This document shows positions 11,832 to 23,382 of a DNA stretch of 64,000 nt, in pieces. The position numbers and the translations under genes are program-made. Where the stretch lies: NCBI GenBank assembly GCA_032629725.1, contig JAFEVB010000010.1, positions 1,178,001-1,242,000 on the forward strand, given 5' to 3'. Source of the DNA: Gremmenia infestans (Eukaryota; Ascomycota; Leotiomycetes; Helotiales; Hamatocanthoscyphaceae). The first letter of the stretch is position 1. Each line of letters opens with the position of its first letter. The notes under the pieces are model-generated. The model made no database searches. It saw only the letters and a list, made by a program, of their open reading frames with translations, and was not told where the DNA came from.

Positions 11832-14800
11832 TCAATTGAAATCCGCAGCAGTCAGCGCCTGAACAACACTCGTGCCCTCCGCAAACCGCGTCCTGAAAAT
11901 CCGATTCGCATTCTGGAACATGTCGTTTTTCAAACTAACCACGATGAATTGAGAGCCCTTGAATCGCGTCTTGATGAGCCGCCCGATGTTCTGCGTGTGC
12001 GAGAGATCGAGCGCCGCGTCGACTTCGTCGAGGATGTACATGGGTGCGGGTTTGAATTGGAGGAGCGCCATGATGAGGGAGAGGGCGACGAGGGAGCGCT
12101 GGCCGCCGGAGAGTTCGGTGAGAGATTGTTTCCAGACTTTGCCTAGACAGACCTGTTTTTTTGTCAGTTGCTAGTTCAAAGATGTGAAAGTAGTTGGTGA
12201 ATCTGAACGTACCTTTACTTCAAGTCCTTCATTGATCGTCTTTCCTTCCGGTGCCTCAAGCTTACAATAACTCCCAGGCAAAAGCTCCGCAAAGATCTGC
12301 CCGAAATCCCCATTGACTTTCTTCCACGTCTCCTGCAGCGCTTTCTTCTTATACTCATCCAAGGTCACAATTGTCTCCTCGATCTTCTTCTTGTCCCTGA
12401 TGACTGTCTTCATCATATTCTTGAGAGAGACTTCTTTCTTTTCCACACTGTCAATCATGTTCATGACTTTAGGATTGATCTTTTTCTTCATGCCCTGGAA
12501 GCGTTCTGTCAGATTCCGTAGAGAGGCTTTGCACTCGGCGATATTTTGGCCTTTGAAGTCGTAGGGTGTACCGGTGCGGCCGAAGTTGTCTTTTTCGTCA
12601 GCGATCCATTCGTGTTCCTTTTCCATGTTCGCGATAATTTGGACGGCGCCTTGTTGTTCCTTGTGAAATTTCTCGATTTGATGGCCGAGCTTTTGCATTT
12701 CCAGGCCCTCTTCGGTAATGCGTGATGCTTTAGAGCGAGAAGCCTCTTCCAAAGAGCGGAGCTCGTCGTCAAAGCCTGTTAACTTGGCTCGTTCATCGTC
12801 GAGATGTGCTTGAGCGATATCATGTAGATCCTACGAAGAATCAGCAAGGATTAGTTCAAGTGGACATTGGAATACAAACCGTCACTTGTTTCTGCTCAGA
12901 TACTAACTCGGCGATCTCTTCCGCTTGAGACTTCATTGTTACCTCAACATCTTGCAGCTGCTCCTGGGCAGCGGCAAGATCGCCACCCACTTGTTCTGAA
13001 TCTAGGCGAGCTCCCTGAAGCTCCTTCTGCAAAATCTTCACTGACGCCGAGTTCTTGGTAAGAGTCTTTCGTAGAGAATCTAACGAATTTTGAAGCTCAA
13101 CAAGCTTTCCATCCTTGTTGCTGTCGAAGTCTTTCATATCCTTTTCGATACGCTTGACATCTTTACTGGCTTCATCTTGACGCTTCTTAGCCTCGACAAG
13201 GTCCGTCTTTAGTTGGACAATAGAGGCCTTCATGTTTTCGACCTCCTGAATAATGGAAGAAGAGGAGTTGCCTCCAATTTGCTCCTCGGTAAGCTTGATT
13301 TCATGCGACTTGAGATCTAGTTCTTGCTTAATCATTTTTGCTTGGTCAAGCTTCTTCTTCTCTCTCGTCATCGTGGCTTGGAGTTCTGCCAAAGCCTGCT
13401 CCTGCACTCGAAGCTCTTTTGTCAACTCATTGAGCTTTTGCAGAGTGACCAGTACGCCGCTTGAGTTCGGTGAGCTACCACCAGAAAGGGTTCCGGATGG
13501 ATCATATGAGTCTCCTTCGAGGGTGATACTCTTCATTCGTACAGCAGGGTCAAAAGTGACCCGTTTGGCGGTTGCAGCATCCGCACAGATCAGAGTGTTC
13601 CCGAAGACATAGTCCATAGCGGTGGAAACTTCATCTTCATAACCGATCAAAGAAAGTGCGAGGTCCACCTTGCCAGGAGCAATTCTTTGAGCAGCACCAA
13701 TCTTTTCTGCAGATGCCCTGAATGCAGCGATCTTGTTAAGAGGAATGATTGTGACACGTTTCCTTAGCTTGCCGTTTTGAAGTAATTGAGTACCAGTAAC
13801 TTCAGTATCAACCACAACATTGTATAACCGGCCACCTGCACAGATCTCGAGCGCCGTACCAGCGTCCGTCCGGTCTTTATCCAGAGTAAATAGTTGAGCG
13901 ACTAATCCCTTGACTTTCGACCGATCAAAATTGGGTGCTGGATCGGCATAGTTGAAGTCGATGTTTGCGACCTTTCGCTTCATAACATCGGATTCTTGGC
14001 GAAGCCTTCGGATAGTTTGCTGAAGGGTGGATTCTTGCTTGTACATATCATCCTCCATTCCAGGCTCAAATCCAAGTTTTCCCAATTCCTTCTCAAGCTT
14101 CTGAGCCTGTGATCGAAGACCTTCAAGATCTTTCAAGAGACCAGCGTTTTGCTCTTTCGCTTTCTTTGCTCGTGGCTCTTCCTCCTTGATTCGCTTTTCG
14201 AGATGGGACGTTTTGAGCTTGGCTTGCTCTTGTTCGGTCGAAGCAGCGCTTGCTCGGTTTCGTGCGTCTTGGAGTTGTCCCTGGTAACCACTTTCCTGGC
14301 CCTCTTTTGACGCAACACCAGTTTGTAATGTCTGAAGTAACTCCTCTTTGGTCTCCGCCTCCTGGTTCTGCTTTTCCAGATCTTCCTTTGCGTTGTCATA
14401 CTGCGCCTGGATCTTCTCGTAAACTTTCGTCTTCTGCTTCAGCAAAGTCTCGAGTTCCTTGACAGTCTTCTGTATAGTCGATTTTCGCTCCTTTTCCTCG
14501 GCCATACTCGACTTCTTGAGATCCATAACGGTAGAAAGTCGAACCTGCTCGTTGGAATGCTTCTTGACCTCCACCTCGAGAGCTTGTGCCTTGCCACCCT
14601 TCTTCAGCTCCTTATCCCTCTGAGCCTTCACCCCCTTGACATCCTCCGCGAGATTCTCGATCTCGTTCTTCAACCGAACAGCATTATCCTCCAAATCCTT
14701 CGCTCTCTGTTTCTTCAATTCGAGGTCTCCCGCTGACTGCTTCAGCTTATCCTGATTCTTAATATAATCGTGTGCGACCACCACTCTAGTCAGTCTCTCG

Positions 14801-15635
14801 AGATCATTTTGTGTTTGTTGAAAATCCAAAAACGCACGTTTCTCCGTACGCAGCTTCTCCAATTTTGGCTCAATCTCTTCACGAAGCAATTCCGTGATTT
14901 CCTGAACCTTCATCTCCTTCTTCGCCATTGTCTTGAACGCCTTGTCCCTCCTATCCTCAAACATGCGCGTCCCAGCAGCTTCCTCGATCATAGCCAGGAT
15001 TTCCACAGGCTTCATATTCAACACTTTGGTGATTCGTCCTTGCATAATGAGGAAATTGGGATTGTTGATGTTCAGTCCCACTGATTGGAAAAGATTTTGA
15101 ACTGTTTGTTGTTGTGCTCGGTGTCCGTTTATGAGGTATTTGCTGGTTCCTCCCAGCACGATTTGTCTGGTGACGCTGATCTGTGCATATTCCTCGAATC
15201 CTATGGGAGACTTCTTCTTGTCGCGGTTGTCGAAGACGATTGTTACACTTGCTTTGGTTACTCCTGCTTGTCCGCGCTTGTAGATGAGATCCTAATAGTA
15301 CCTTGTCAGAGTTATGCGCCAGTCTGGGACGGAATGAAGGGTATACCTGGAGATTCTGCGCGCGGACAGTTGTCATATTCGTGATACCTAGAACGAAACA
15401 TATTGCGTCAAGGATGTTCGATTTCCCACTTCCGTTGAGCCCCGTAATCGAATTGAAACTCTCGTCCCTATACCAGCGTCAGCGAGCGTTCAAAACTTCG
15501 GTGCACTGTTTTGTTTACCATCCCGATATGACCGTTCGCACAGCGTACGATTTGAAGCCCTTATTTCGATCAGTAAATTTCATCATCGGATATTTTGACA
15601 CTACATACGTCTATTATAACCTCCACGACCCTCAT
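11832..15635 (-). CDS. smc2: SMC2, structural ATPase subunit of condensin
   Basis: Core condensin ATPase that pairs with SMC4 to compact chromosomes. Six exons: 15635-15609, 15559-15519, 15467-15347, 15291-about 12880, 12830-12213 and 12152-11832. The total is 1179 residues, right for SMC2. The start MRVVEVIIDGFKSYAV is the expected SMC N-terminus split by a 49-nt intron after IID. Walker A is GLNGSGKSN at about residues 32-40, and the SMC2-typical INNPNFLIMQGRITKV follows. Long coiled coils flank a hinge centred near KGLVAQLFTL...GGRLYNVVVDTEV. The C-terminal head carries LSGGQRSL (about 1087-1094) and Walker B YILDEVDAALD. The donor of the fourth intron is ambiguous by six bases (GTGACG or GTTTGT), both phase 0, changing the protein by two residues. 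It is divergent from the thioesterase gene with only 246 bp between starts. Confidence 0.97.
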
Positions 15636-15881
15636 TTTGGCGTTGTAGAGTCCGTATTGCTGTCGCTGCTCGGGAAAATATCGTCTTGGATGCGGCGTAA
15701 GAAAGACGCGAAGTCAACAAACAGATACGCGACAAGGCCATCAGGCATCCATGCATAATCGCTTTCTGAACCTCGGGTCAATCAATTCGGCATGCCGACA
15801 TCTAATCTTGGGGTATCTTACTCTTACCCCAGAATTTCAGAGTATGGCTTTGCTTGCAACTTTACTTTTCTACCATTTCGA
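15636..15881. promoter_or_regulatory. 246-bp bidirectional promoter with two ACGCGA sites
   Basis: Lies between the SMC2 start (leftward) and the thioesterase start (rightward). It holds ACGCGA at 15706-15711 and again at 15727-15732, about 70-100 bp upstream of the SMC2 start. ACGCG is the core of the MluI cell-cycle box bound by MBF-type factors in yeasts. Whether these sites function here is inference. If the thioesterase starts at 15792 instead of 15882, the shared region is shorter. Confidence 0.5.
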
Positions 15882-16860
15882 ATGACGGGAGACGTGATGG
15901 CTCCTCAGAAAATGAATATTAATATGCCTGGAGTAGCTAGTGGCAAGGAGATAAGTGGGAGTCCGATTGGAGAAGGCTTTACTTCCGAGGAACGAGTGAG
16001 GCTTATGCTTCAAGGGTCGATTTCCGAAGAAAGTAATTACGAGGTAAAGACTCCCTCTTTCGTGAAACTATTCAACATTGAAATTAATCTTCCTTATCAT
16101 ACGATGATGTTCAAAAATCTATACTCCTTCGATGGACATTTCAGTCACCATGCCCTCATTTATTCTCACCACTCCCGCAACCTTCACTTTCACCCTCCAC
16201 CCAATACCAATTCCACAATAACTAACCTCTCTCTTCCAAACCAGGGCTGGGGCGCGCACCTCTTTCAAAAAGACATCCAAATCGTCTCCGCCTCCACCGA
16301 TCCCGGCCGTGTAGTATTCCGCTTTAAAATCCAGGCCGAGCACTGCAACCGTCTAGGAAACCTGCATGGCGGCTGCACAGCAACGATCTTCGATATCTCT
16401 ACTACGTGTGCTCTTGCTCCTATCGCGAAGGAAGGGTTCTGGGCTTGTAAGTTGCTTGTCTTTCTCTTCTTTTGTGATGGTGTGGTCACGGAGTTGTGGC
16501 TTTCGAGTTGTGGCTTTTGATGGCGATCTACAACTTTCGAGCACAGCTGCATTCTGATCTCATTTGTTGACCTTCAACGGATACTCGATAGCAGGACATA
16601 CACGCCATGTGTACTATAGTACTTAGCAAAACTACACAACTAACTCTCTTACAGACGCAGGCGTAACCCGCACCCTCTCCGTAACCTACCTCCGCCCCAT
16701 CCCCGAAGGCGAAACCGTGCTTATCGAAGCAGAAGTAGTGCACGCCGGCAAGCGTTTATGTGCACTGAAGGGCGTGATGAAAAGAGAAAGCGACGGCGCT
16801 GTTTTGACGACCTGTGAGCATGGAAAAGCTAGTATTGATCCGGAGGTGTCCAAGCTGTAG
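15882..16860 (+). CDS. Hotdog-fold acyl-CoA thioesterase (PaaI/ACOT13-like)
   Basis: Likely hydrolyses acyl-CoA esters; compartment unknown. Three exons: 15882-16043, 16245-16446 and 16655-16860, giving 189 residues. The hotdog signature HCNRLGNLHGGCTATIFD contains the N..G..HGG....D pattern of the PaaI-type active-site helix, followed by CALAPIA. After the second junction (GFWA|YAGVTRTLSVTYLRPIP) comes the second beta-sheet half, ending HAGKRLCALKGVMK. Both introns are long for this window (201 and 208 nt). The first is stop-free, a multiple of three and phase 0, with CTAAC branch and CAG acceptor, so its retention would insert 67 residues without a frameshift. The start is uncertain: ATGs at 15792, 15882 and 15897 share the frame; I prefer 15882. 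Confidence 0.85.
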
Positions 16861-17843
16861 GCTACAGCTTGCCTCGATGGACATTGTATCTGGGTTGGTT
16901 GGTATAGAGAGAAAGAGGAAGCGATGTGGCTTGCATACTCCGTAGCGAAGCTGTCTTTGGTTGCTGAAAGGACTGGACTTGACTTGAAGTATTCTTGAAA
17001 GTGTTTGCAGACTAATCCAGAGAGCTCTCATGGACAGTCGAAGTCCCCCACATTCACATGTCATGTAACCTACCTTACCTTACCTTCAAACCAGCCTTAT
17101 CAAAAGCCCTTGAATTCTTCACTTCACATGCCTCACATAAATGTTGAGTTCAACATAACATGAAAACAGGTTGGTAAATCCCGTTGCCTAGATCATGACG
17201 TGGTGCATGTTTTGTGTTTTGTTGGGATGGTGCGAGTCAAAAAACATGTGATATTTATACCTAGGTAAGGTAGTTTGATCAGGCTACCTCAGTTAACAAT
17301 GTTACGGTAGAATGGAAGCACTGAGTACAAGGTAGTATGAGATCAAATAACAATGCTTCTTAGTGGTACGATATATACGGAGGGAGCCGCATTAATTCTA
17401 TCACTATTGCGGCTTGGTTCCATGGAACGTTTAAGCTGTATGAGCCCATAGGCTACTCGAACAGCCATGTTCAGCATCATGGCTCTAAAATTTATAGGCG
17501 CTAATATCTGAGGTATCAAGGTGCAGTCACAATTAAGAAACCTTCGCTGTTGGGTGTTGAATGCTTTTATATATTTATTTGTCATTTAGTAGCCACCGGC
17601 CTTTAATATCTATCACACCAAGCCATTGACTATCAAGACGCCAATAACAACGACTAAGATTCATCAGAAAGAGCGTGTGAATTGTATACGTGAATAAACC
17701 ATAGAATATGCCCCACCTGAACGCCACCATGTATACGCTCAGAAGCATCGAAGCACCAAGAACAATTTTCCCCCGGCCAGACATTCCATGTCGTCGACTC
17801 ATGAATGACCCATTTCGGGCCTATACAGATATAGAAGAGACAA
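16861..17843. other. Spacer between convergent thioesterase and desaturase genes
   Basis: About 1 kb at two 3' ends. It has one TACTCCGTA 9-mer (16936-16944) and short TTACC repeats near 17070-17090. The AT-rich stretch 17340-17840 has only short open frames with no recognisable motif. Confidence 0.5.
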
Positions 17844-19298
17844 TCATGCAGCATCCGCTGATGCTACAGGCTCTGCTATCCTCGTGACCTGGCTACCAGC
17901 GCGAATGATCTTTTGGCCTGCGGAGTCACTGACAAAAGAGATGTCCTTGTTTTCCCGTTGAGCCCGCTTCCAGATCTCAACCTCACAACCTCCACGGAGA
18001 ACACCGACTCTCATTGTAGATAACAAGTTGTGTGCGGCGTTGGAGTGGTTGTAGACACCTCCGTTGAAGATAGCAGTCGCGTCCTTTCCGATACCAGAAG
18101 TGATGAGAGCCTTTCCACCTGGGTGGTCCTTGATGAAATCTGTGATATCGTGGACGACACCAGCAACTGCAACGAGTGCGCGGCCGTTCTTCGCCTCGGT
18201 TTGGTAAGTGTCCCAGTCGATGATGGGCAATTGCTCGAGAGCAATACCCCAGTCAAGAGTCTGTCTCTTCTGGTCAAGCTTCTTTTGCATTTGCTGGAGA
18301 CGGCCCTTTTCGATTTCGTTCTGCTTGAATTGCTTCAAGTCGTAAGCGAGTCCCAATTGCTTCCAGATCCAGATAGACCACTTAGTTGGGTCATATTGAA
18401 ACCATTCGATAGCATTGCGGTAGTCCGATGGGAACTCGTGATGGAAGTTGTGGTAACCTTCGCCCAATGTGACAAAAGCAGTGATAACATGGTCGCGGGG
18501 AGAATTGCGGTCATCGAATGGCTGGTCGCCGAGCCAATGGGCCAAGGAATTGACACAGAAGGTGGCCTGTTGAACGACGAAGATTCGGAGAATACCAGCG
18601 TAGATGAATCCACCCATCCAGTCACCCCAACCAAGTCCGGAAACAAGGCAAGGGAAGACCATACCCATGAAGATAACGCACTTGATGTAGTTGCGGTGTT
18701 GCCAGACAACGACGGGGTCGTCATTCAAATCGGAGATATCGGTACGACCGATGCGCTTTGGGTTCTGCTTCATTACCATCCATCCGATGTGCGAGTAGAT
18801 GAGACCCTTTCGAACAGAGTAGGGATCCTTGTCGGTATCGGTGTATCGGTGATGAGCTCGGTGATCTCTCGACCACCATCGGATCGAGCCTTGGACGGCA
18901 CCAGCACCGACGGCAGCGAGGAAAATCTTCAATGGAAGTCTTGCAGAGTAACAGGTGTGAGCCCAAAGTCTATGGTAACCTGCAAATTGTGAGGTTAGCA
19001 TCAATAAGGTTTGTCGGTTTGGAGCAGACATACCAGCTGTGATACCCAGACCGGTCATGAAGTAGTAAACGAAGGCGAAAATGGCAGTCTTCAGGTACAG
19101 AGGAGTGTAGTATGCAGTAATCATGCCGTAGATTGGGACTCCAATAATGAGTGTGACGTTGAGCCAGTTGACATGCTTATACCAATTGGCCTTGGTAATG
19201 CGTTCGTCGGTGATATGAGGTTTCTTGGGGTCAAGCTTCTTACTCCCAGATGCCTTTGCCATGCTTGGAGCTGGCGGGGTAGGTGTTTGAGGAGCCAT
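17844..19298 (-). CDS. ole1: Stearoyl-CoA (delta-9) desaturase with C-terminal cytochrome b5 domain
   Basis: Makes palmitoleate/oleate from saturated acyl-CoA at the ER using electrons from its fused cytochrome b5. Two exons, 19298-19034 and 18979-17844, give 466 residues after removing a 54-nt phase-1 intron (donor GTATGT, acceptor GCAG). The splice recreates GLGITAGYHRLWAH exactly. The three histidine boxes are HRLWAH (91-96), HRAHH (128-132) and HNFHH (265-269). Hydrophobic spans occur at about 47-66, 71-88, 190-204 and 212-230. The b5 domain occupies about 340-440, with HPGG (H374) and YNHS (H400) as likely haem ligands. The intron is a multiple of three with no stop, so an unspliced reading would insert 18 residues immediately before the first histidine box. 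Family-standard length and layout. Confidence 0.97.
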   Translation of the reverse strand: MAPQTPTPPAPSMAKASGSKKLDPKKPHITDERITKANWYKHVNWLNVTLIIGVPIYGMITAYYTPLYLKTAIFAFVYYFMTGLGITAGMSAPNRQTLLMLTSQFAGYHRLWAHTCYSARLPLKIFLAAVGAGAVQGSIRWWSRDHRAHHRYTDTDKDPYSVRKGLIYSHIGWMVMKQNPKRIGRTDISDLNDDPVVVWQHRNYIKCVIFMGMVFPCLVSGLGWGDWMGGFIYAGILRIFVVQQATFCVNSLAHWLGDQPFDDRNSPRDHVITAFVTLGEGYHNFHHEFPSDYRNAIEWFQYDPTKWSIWIWKQLGLAYDLKQFKQNEIEKGRLQQMQKKLDQKRQTLDWGIALEQLPIIDWDTYQTEAKNGRALVAVAGVVHDITDFIKDHPGGKALITSGIGKDATAIFNGGVYNHSNAAHNLLSTMRVGVLRGGCEVEIWKRAQRENKDISFVSDSAGQKIIRAGSQVTRIAEPVASADAA

Positions 19299-22200
19299 GG
19301 TGTTGAGATGGCAAAGAGGAATGGTCGTGGAGAAAGAAGAATGAAGTGGGAGGGGAGCGTCCAGGTATTATAAAAGGCCGCGGTCACGGTGTTTCGAACC
19401 TCCCTAGCAAGTTTACGGGAGGCACTAGCGACAGAATGAAGTGGCGTAATACGGTAAAAAGAATTGATCGACTGGCAAAGGGAGTGGGGCTTCCCTGGAT
19501 CGTGGGGCGCTTCGTTCTCCCCTTTAGTTCGCGTCTCTCACAATCTCCCAATGATGATGGATGATGTATGATGTGATAGGATCTGACTGACTTGAGCTGC
19601 GTGTGTGTCTTCCCAGAAGTTGCTGTCTGGTAACATGTGAATTAAATAAGTACTTATTATTACTGCCAACTACTATAAAGTCAGTTCTCCTGTTCACATG
19701 CGAATTACTAAAACGTCAGAGTTGTGTTATGTTGTGTTGCGTTGCGGATAATTTGCTGGGGAACAACAATCAAGGGTCCCCTCCTCAACACTTTTCGATT
19801 GTCGGGAACCAATCACAAAGCTAGCCAAACACATGCAGCGGTCTGCCCAAACAGGATAAATTACACATATTTCTATTTACGCCGTAAAATCGCAAAGGAG
19901 TAATTATACGATTTTCATGTTTTCCATTCTCTCTCTGCCCCCCTCCCCCTGTTATTTTTCTTAGCAGCGTTCGCGCGCTCTCTCTCTCCTATTTCATGAT
20001 ACTGATGGCAATCAAGTCTGTTACCATCTCATCTCATCAGTGTGTGCCAAAATAGTATTTTTAGAGTTTAGTGCATGCAGGGTCCATCGTCCAACGTGGA
20101 AATCTTAGCCTAACCTACCCTATCCCCATCCCCCCCAGCTTTCTTTCTGCCATGAAGTCGTCTTATCTTTTGTCTGCTAACTTTCTCACAGCTCATACTG
20201 TACACGAACAGCTGTTCTCTCCTCCTCAAAGATTTAAAACGTTGAACTCGCAATGCTTGCACTGTATTTCGTAACGCAACACGTCGGCATTTTAGGCATT
20301 TTTGGCGCCGCTCAAACGTCTGTGCAGCTTAGCGCCCCAACAAGAAATCTCGTCTGCTTGTCAGGGGGTAGCCGTCTCACGTGTGCCGAGCCCTTACTCC
20401 GTAGAACATTCGATGCTTCGAATATTGACGCCACTCGCTTCTCCACCCTTTGGGTGAATTGGTGGCAATTCAACACTCGGGACGCAACAATGTCCGAGGC
20501 TCACATGTCTAGTCATGTGGTACCTGCATACCGCTCTTTTGTTAGGACATTATCACCAGCTGCATTCACAAACCACTAAAACTATCTGAACGAAGCGCTC
20601 TGAGTTCCTTTACAAGTGCTGATCATGAAGTGCAATCCTGAGTTTCATACAATATTTCAGCAAGTATCTGCATAATTCTTTCATATAAAACTCGACCTGC
20701 ATGTATCAAGTCGAGCGGAACTTTCAAAATCGATATAAACTGCATACTTGATATGTCCATCACGAGACAACCTGAAAATTACCAGAAACACGTTTCATTT
20801 GCAACTGCTGAGAATCACTGTAGCTATAGGAATATATCCGTTCCGAAAAGCGTAATGCTTTGGACTGAAGATATCAGCCTGAGCCTACACGCGATGACCC
20901 TCAGCTTTGTATATATCATCTCCAACGTCTCCTGACATCGTTATCTACAGCCCCCTCGATCTTTACATCTTTCGCAGCATCTGCGCTCACAACAAGCATT
21001 TGAACTTCTACCACTCTGAGTTTTCTGCGCTCACAGCCTCCGTATCCAGTACAGTATCTACCATCCCTACATATACAGTTTCACTCCCTGCACAATATAA
21101 TCACCTTCTACACCCTTCACATCCACCATAGCCATTACATCAGTCGTGTCTAAAACACACAATATACAAAAAACGAAGACGAAAAGCGAACCTTGACGAA
21201 GTCGTTGAACAAGGTTGAGCATTCCCGAAGATGGCGGGATCGAATTGACAATGGGAACATGAGTCGCTCAATTTAGTGACGACAAAGGGCACGACGAAGA
21301 TGAAGATGAAATTTGTTCCAACGTTGTGAACCAAATACGATTTCCGCTCCATAGGAACGCCCTTACATGCCTTCCTAAAACCAAAGCCATTTGCCTAAGC
21401 ACGAAGATCACGTAGCAACTGGAGCTCTTCACAAATCTAACATACCTAAAGCCTACAGCTAAACATATACTCCTTTACTCCACGAAGGAACCGAGTCCTC
21501 GACCCTTGTTACGGACAAATATATCGCCTGCCTTGAGGAATGTTAGCAAGTAGCTACAGAGAAGAATTTCGAATATATCGGCCAGGGAGAGGATCAAAGG
21601 CCAATTTGATATAATTCTCGGTTTTGAAGTCGACTCGAATCAGCTCTGGAAAAAGGCTTAAGTGGCTCTAACCCAGCAGTAGGGTGATATCCAGAATTAC
21701 CATGATCATTATTTCAGCATGACCGAGGTTGACGGTTTGGCATACAGGAGCTCGATCTATTCCAGAAAATATTGAAAAGTCTTGGTGCGAGGTCCGATAC
21801 AAGCAACGCGACCAAGCCATTCAAGCAAGTAGGTTCCAAATGTCTTTGCAAGATATGACTACCGCTGTAGCGTTTGGGTTTGAACGGTCCCGAATGTGCC
21901 ATAGAGAAGGTTTAAAAGTATGAAACCGAGACGTCTCTCATGGGAGTCTAAGAACATTGACTTGCACCAGAGGAACTTATTTCTATCATGAATTTTGAGC
22001 TATCATCTATGCAGAGAGAAAGTCCATTCACAGGCTCCTTGACTTAATGCGTGGATCAACTTTGGTTACCTTGCAAGTTTTGGTAAAAAGGTATAATGTC
22101 CTTTTCATTTCTGTCGTATGATATACCAAGGTCTTTCAAATTAGAGGGGGCACAGGGGAAACACCAAGGCTGTATAAAGCTCGTGCCCGGTCGTTGACGT

Positions 22201-23382
22201 TTATCTTATTTGACTAGGCAGGGTCTGAATGTCGCGAAACTCGGCTTCGAGTGGTGTTTGGAAGCTCTCAAATCCCCACCAAAGACGGATTTAATACATT
22301 CCTACATTCTAGGTATTGTGGTATGAGCTAGAAGGAATCGTTCCATGGAACGAGGCTCGAGAGACTAGGGGAAGCTTCCAAAGCGTTAAGGGCATTGCGG
22401 AGTGTTGATTGTCCGTGGAACAACTTATCGATTTCGAGCAGTGCGTTCGAGATACTGCTGAACTTCATCAGCTTGTCACGAAGAAGAATTTAATATAGCT
22501 GAAGACAATTCGAATTCTCAAAAAGCTCTCAGCTTGGTGGTCGACTCTATACCCTCTAAACTCTCAGACTCAAAAGCAAAAATATCTCCCCCTCCGCATT
22601 CCGGATCTCGTGACAACAACCCAATGACCGAACCAATCCAATTTAGCAAGACAATCTAGATAGATCTAACACTTCCGAATTATGCCATTGGAAAAGTAAT
22701 TAACGATATCTTTATCAAAGATCTCCATTCAAAAGATCCCTCTCTCCACCAAAACCAACCCCTTCCGGCAACTTTCAAGACCTAATTTACAAATCGGAAT
22801 GTGCCGGTCTCCCCCAACCCCCACTAGAGCCCAAATCCAATCCACAGCCTCGCCGTGCCGCGGGCCCCTCAAGATAGATAAGGCTTGCGCGACCGCGCGA
22901 CCCCATGATTGGGATTCGGGAAGCCTCATCATTGGAAGCAGCGACGATAAATTCGAGTCGCTTGAATCATAGCCGTGTGTTCTCCCTTTTTTTTGCTGTG
23001 TGCTGATTCGGCGCACCTGTACTATAGGTAGGGCGGGGCCAGCCGAGAGGAGAGCATCAGATTGTCTGTCCGGTGTTGTTCTCCGATCTCGTGGACGAAC
23101 CTTAAATTTCTTCTCTTCTGTATGTACTGTAGTAATATTGTTTCTATCTATCATTTCAGCGCGTTCGGGGGGCCTAGATTGATCTGTGCCAAGAGGGAGG
23201 GTTGTATATAACTGTTTGCTTGTACGCTCGTTCTTTGCTGGATTGTTTTGTTAGGATTAATATTGGTGACGGTTTGGATTGAGTTGACTTGGTTGTTACA
23301 GTATATCACCATTATCACTCGCCATCTGGACAATTAGGTTCCGAACAAAACCTCACAGGTGCTTCTCTTAGATACGGATAAT
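19299..23382. other. 4.1-kb spacer between divergent desaturase and purine permease genes
   Basis: The longest gene-free stretch. It contains the desaturase 5' leader (19299-19400), one TACTCCGTA 9-mer (20395-20403), a pyrimidine-rich segment at about 20900-21130 that resembles a fungal 5' leader but leads to no good reading frame, and mixed-composition DNA at 21350-22700 with only short open frames. Two adjacent GATA motifs sit at 22873-22880. No supported gene; a rapidly evolving or non-coding transcript could be missed. Confidence 0.45.
22873..22880. promoter_or_regulatory. Adjacent GATA motifs upstream of the purine permease
   Basis: GATAGATA about 500 bp before the permease start. Fungal nitrogen-catabolite regulators of the AreA type bind GATA sequences and control purine uptake genes in Aspergillus (established). 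The match is short and could be chance. Confidence 0.3.

Noticed and set aside
18030..18992. 320-codon open frame on the plus strand opposite the desaturase gene
   Set aside because: It is the complement of a conserved coding exon with strong codon bias; such antisense frames are common in GC-biased genes and this one has no family motif.
20253..20579. 108-codon open frame in the desaturase-permease spacer
   Set aside because: No homology recognised, no supporting context, and composition like the surrounding non-coding DNA.
23060..23100. UaY-type binding site (TCGG-N6-CCGA) upstream of the purine permease
   Set aside because: Only partial matches (CCGG and CCGA at the wrong spacing) were found, so no site is annotated.
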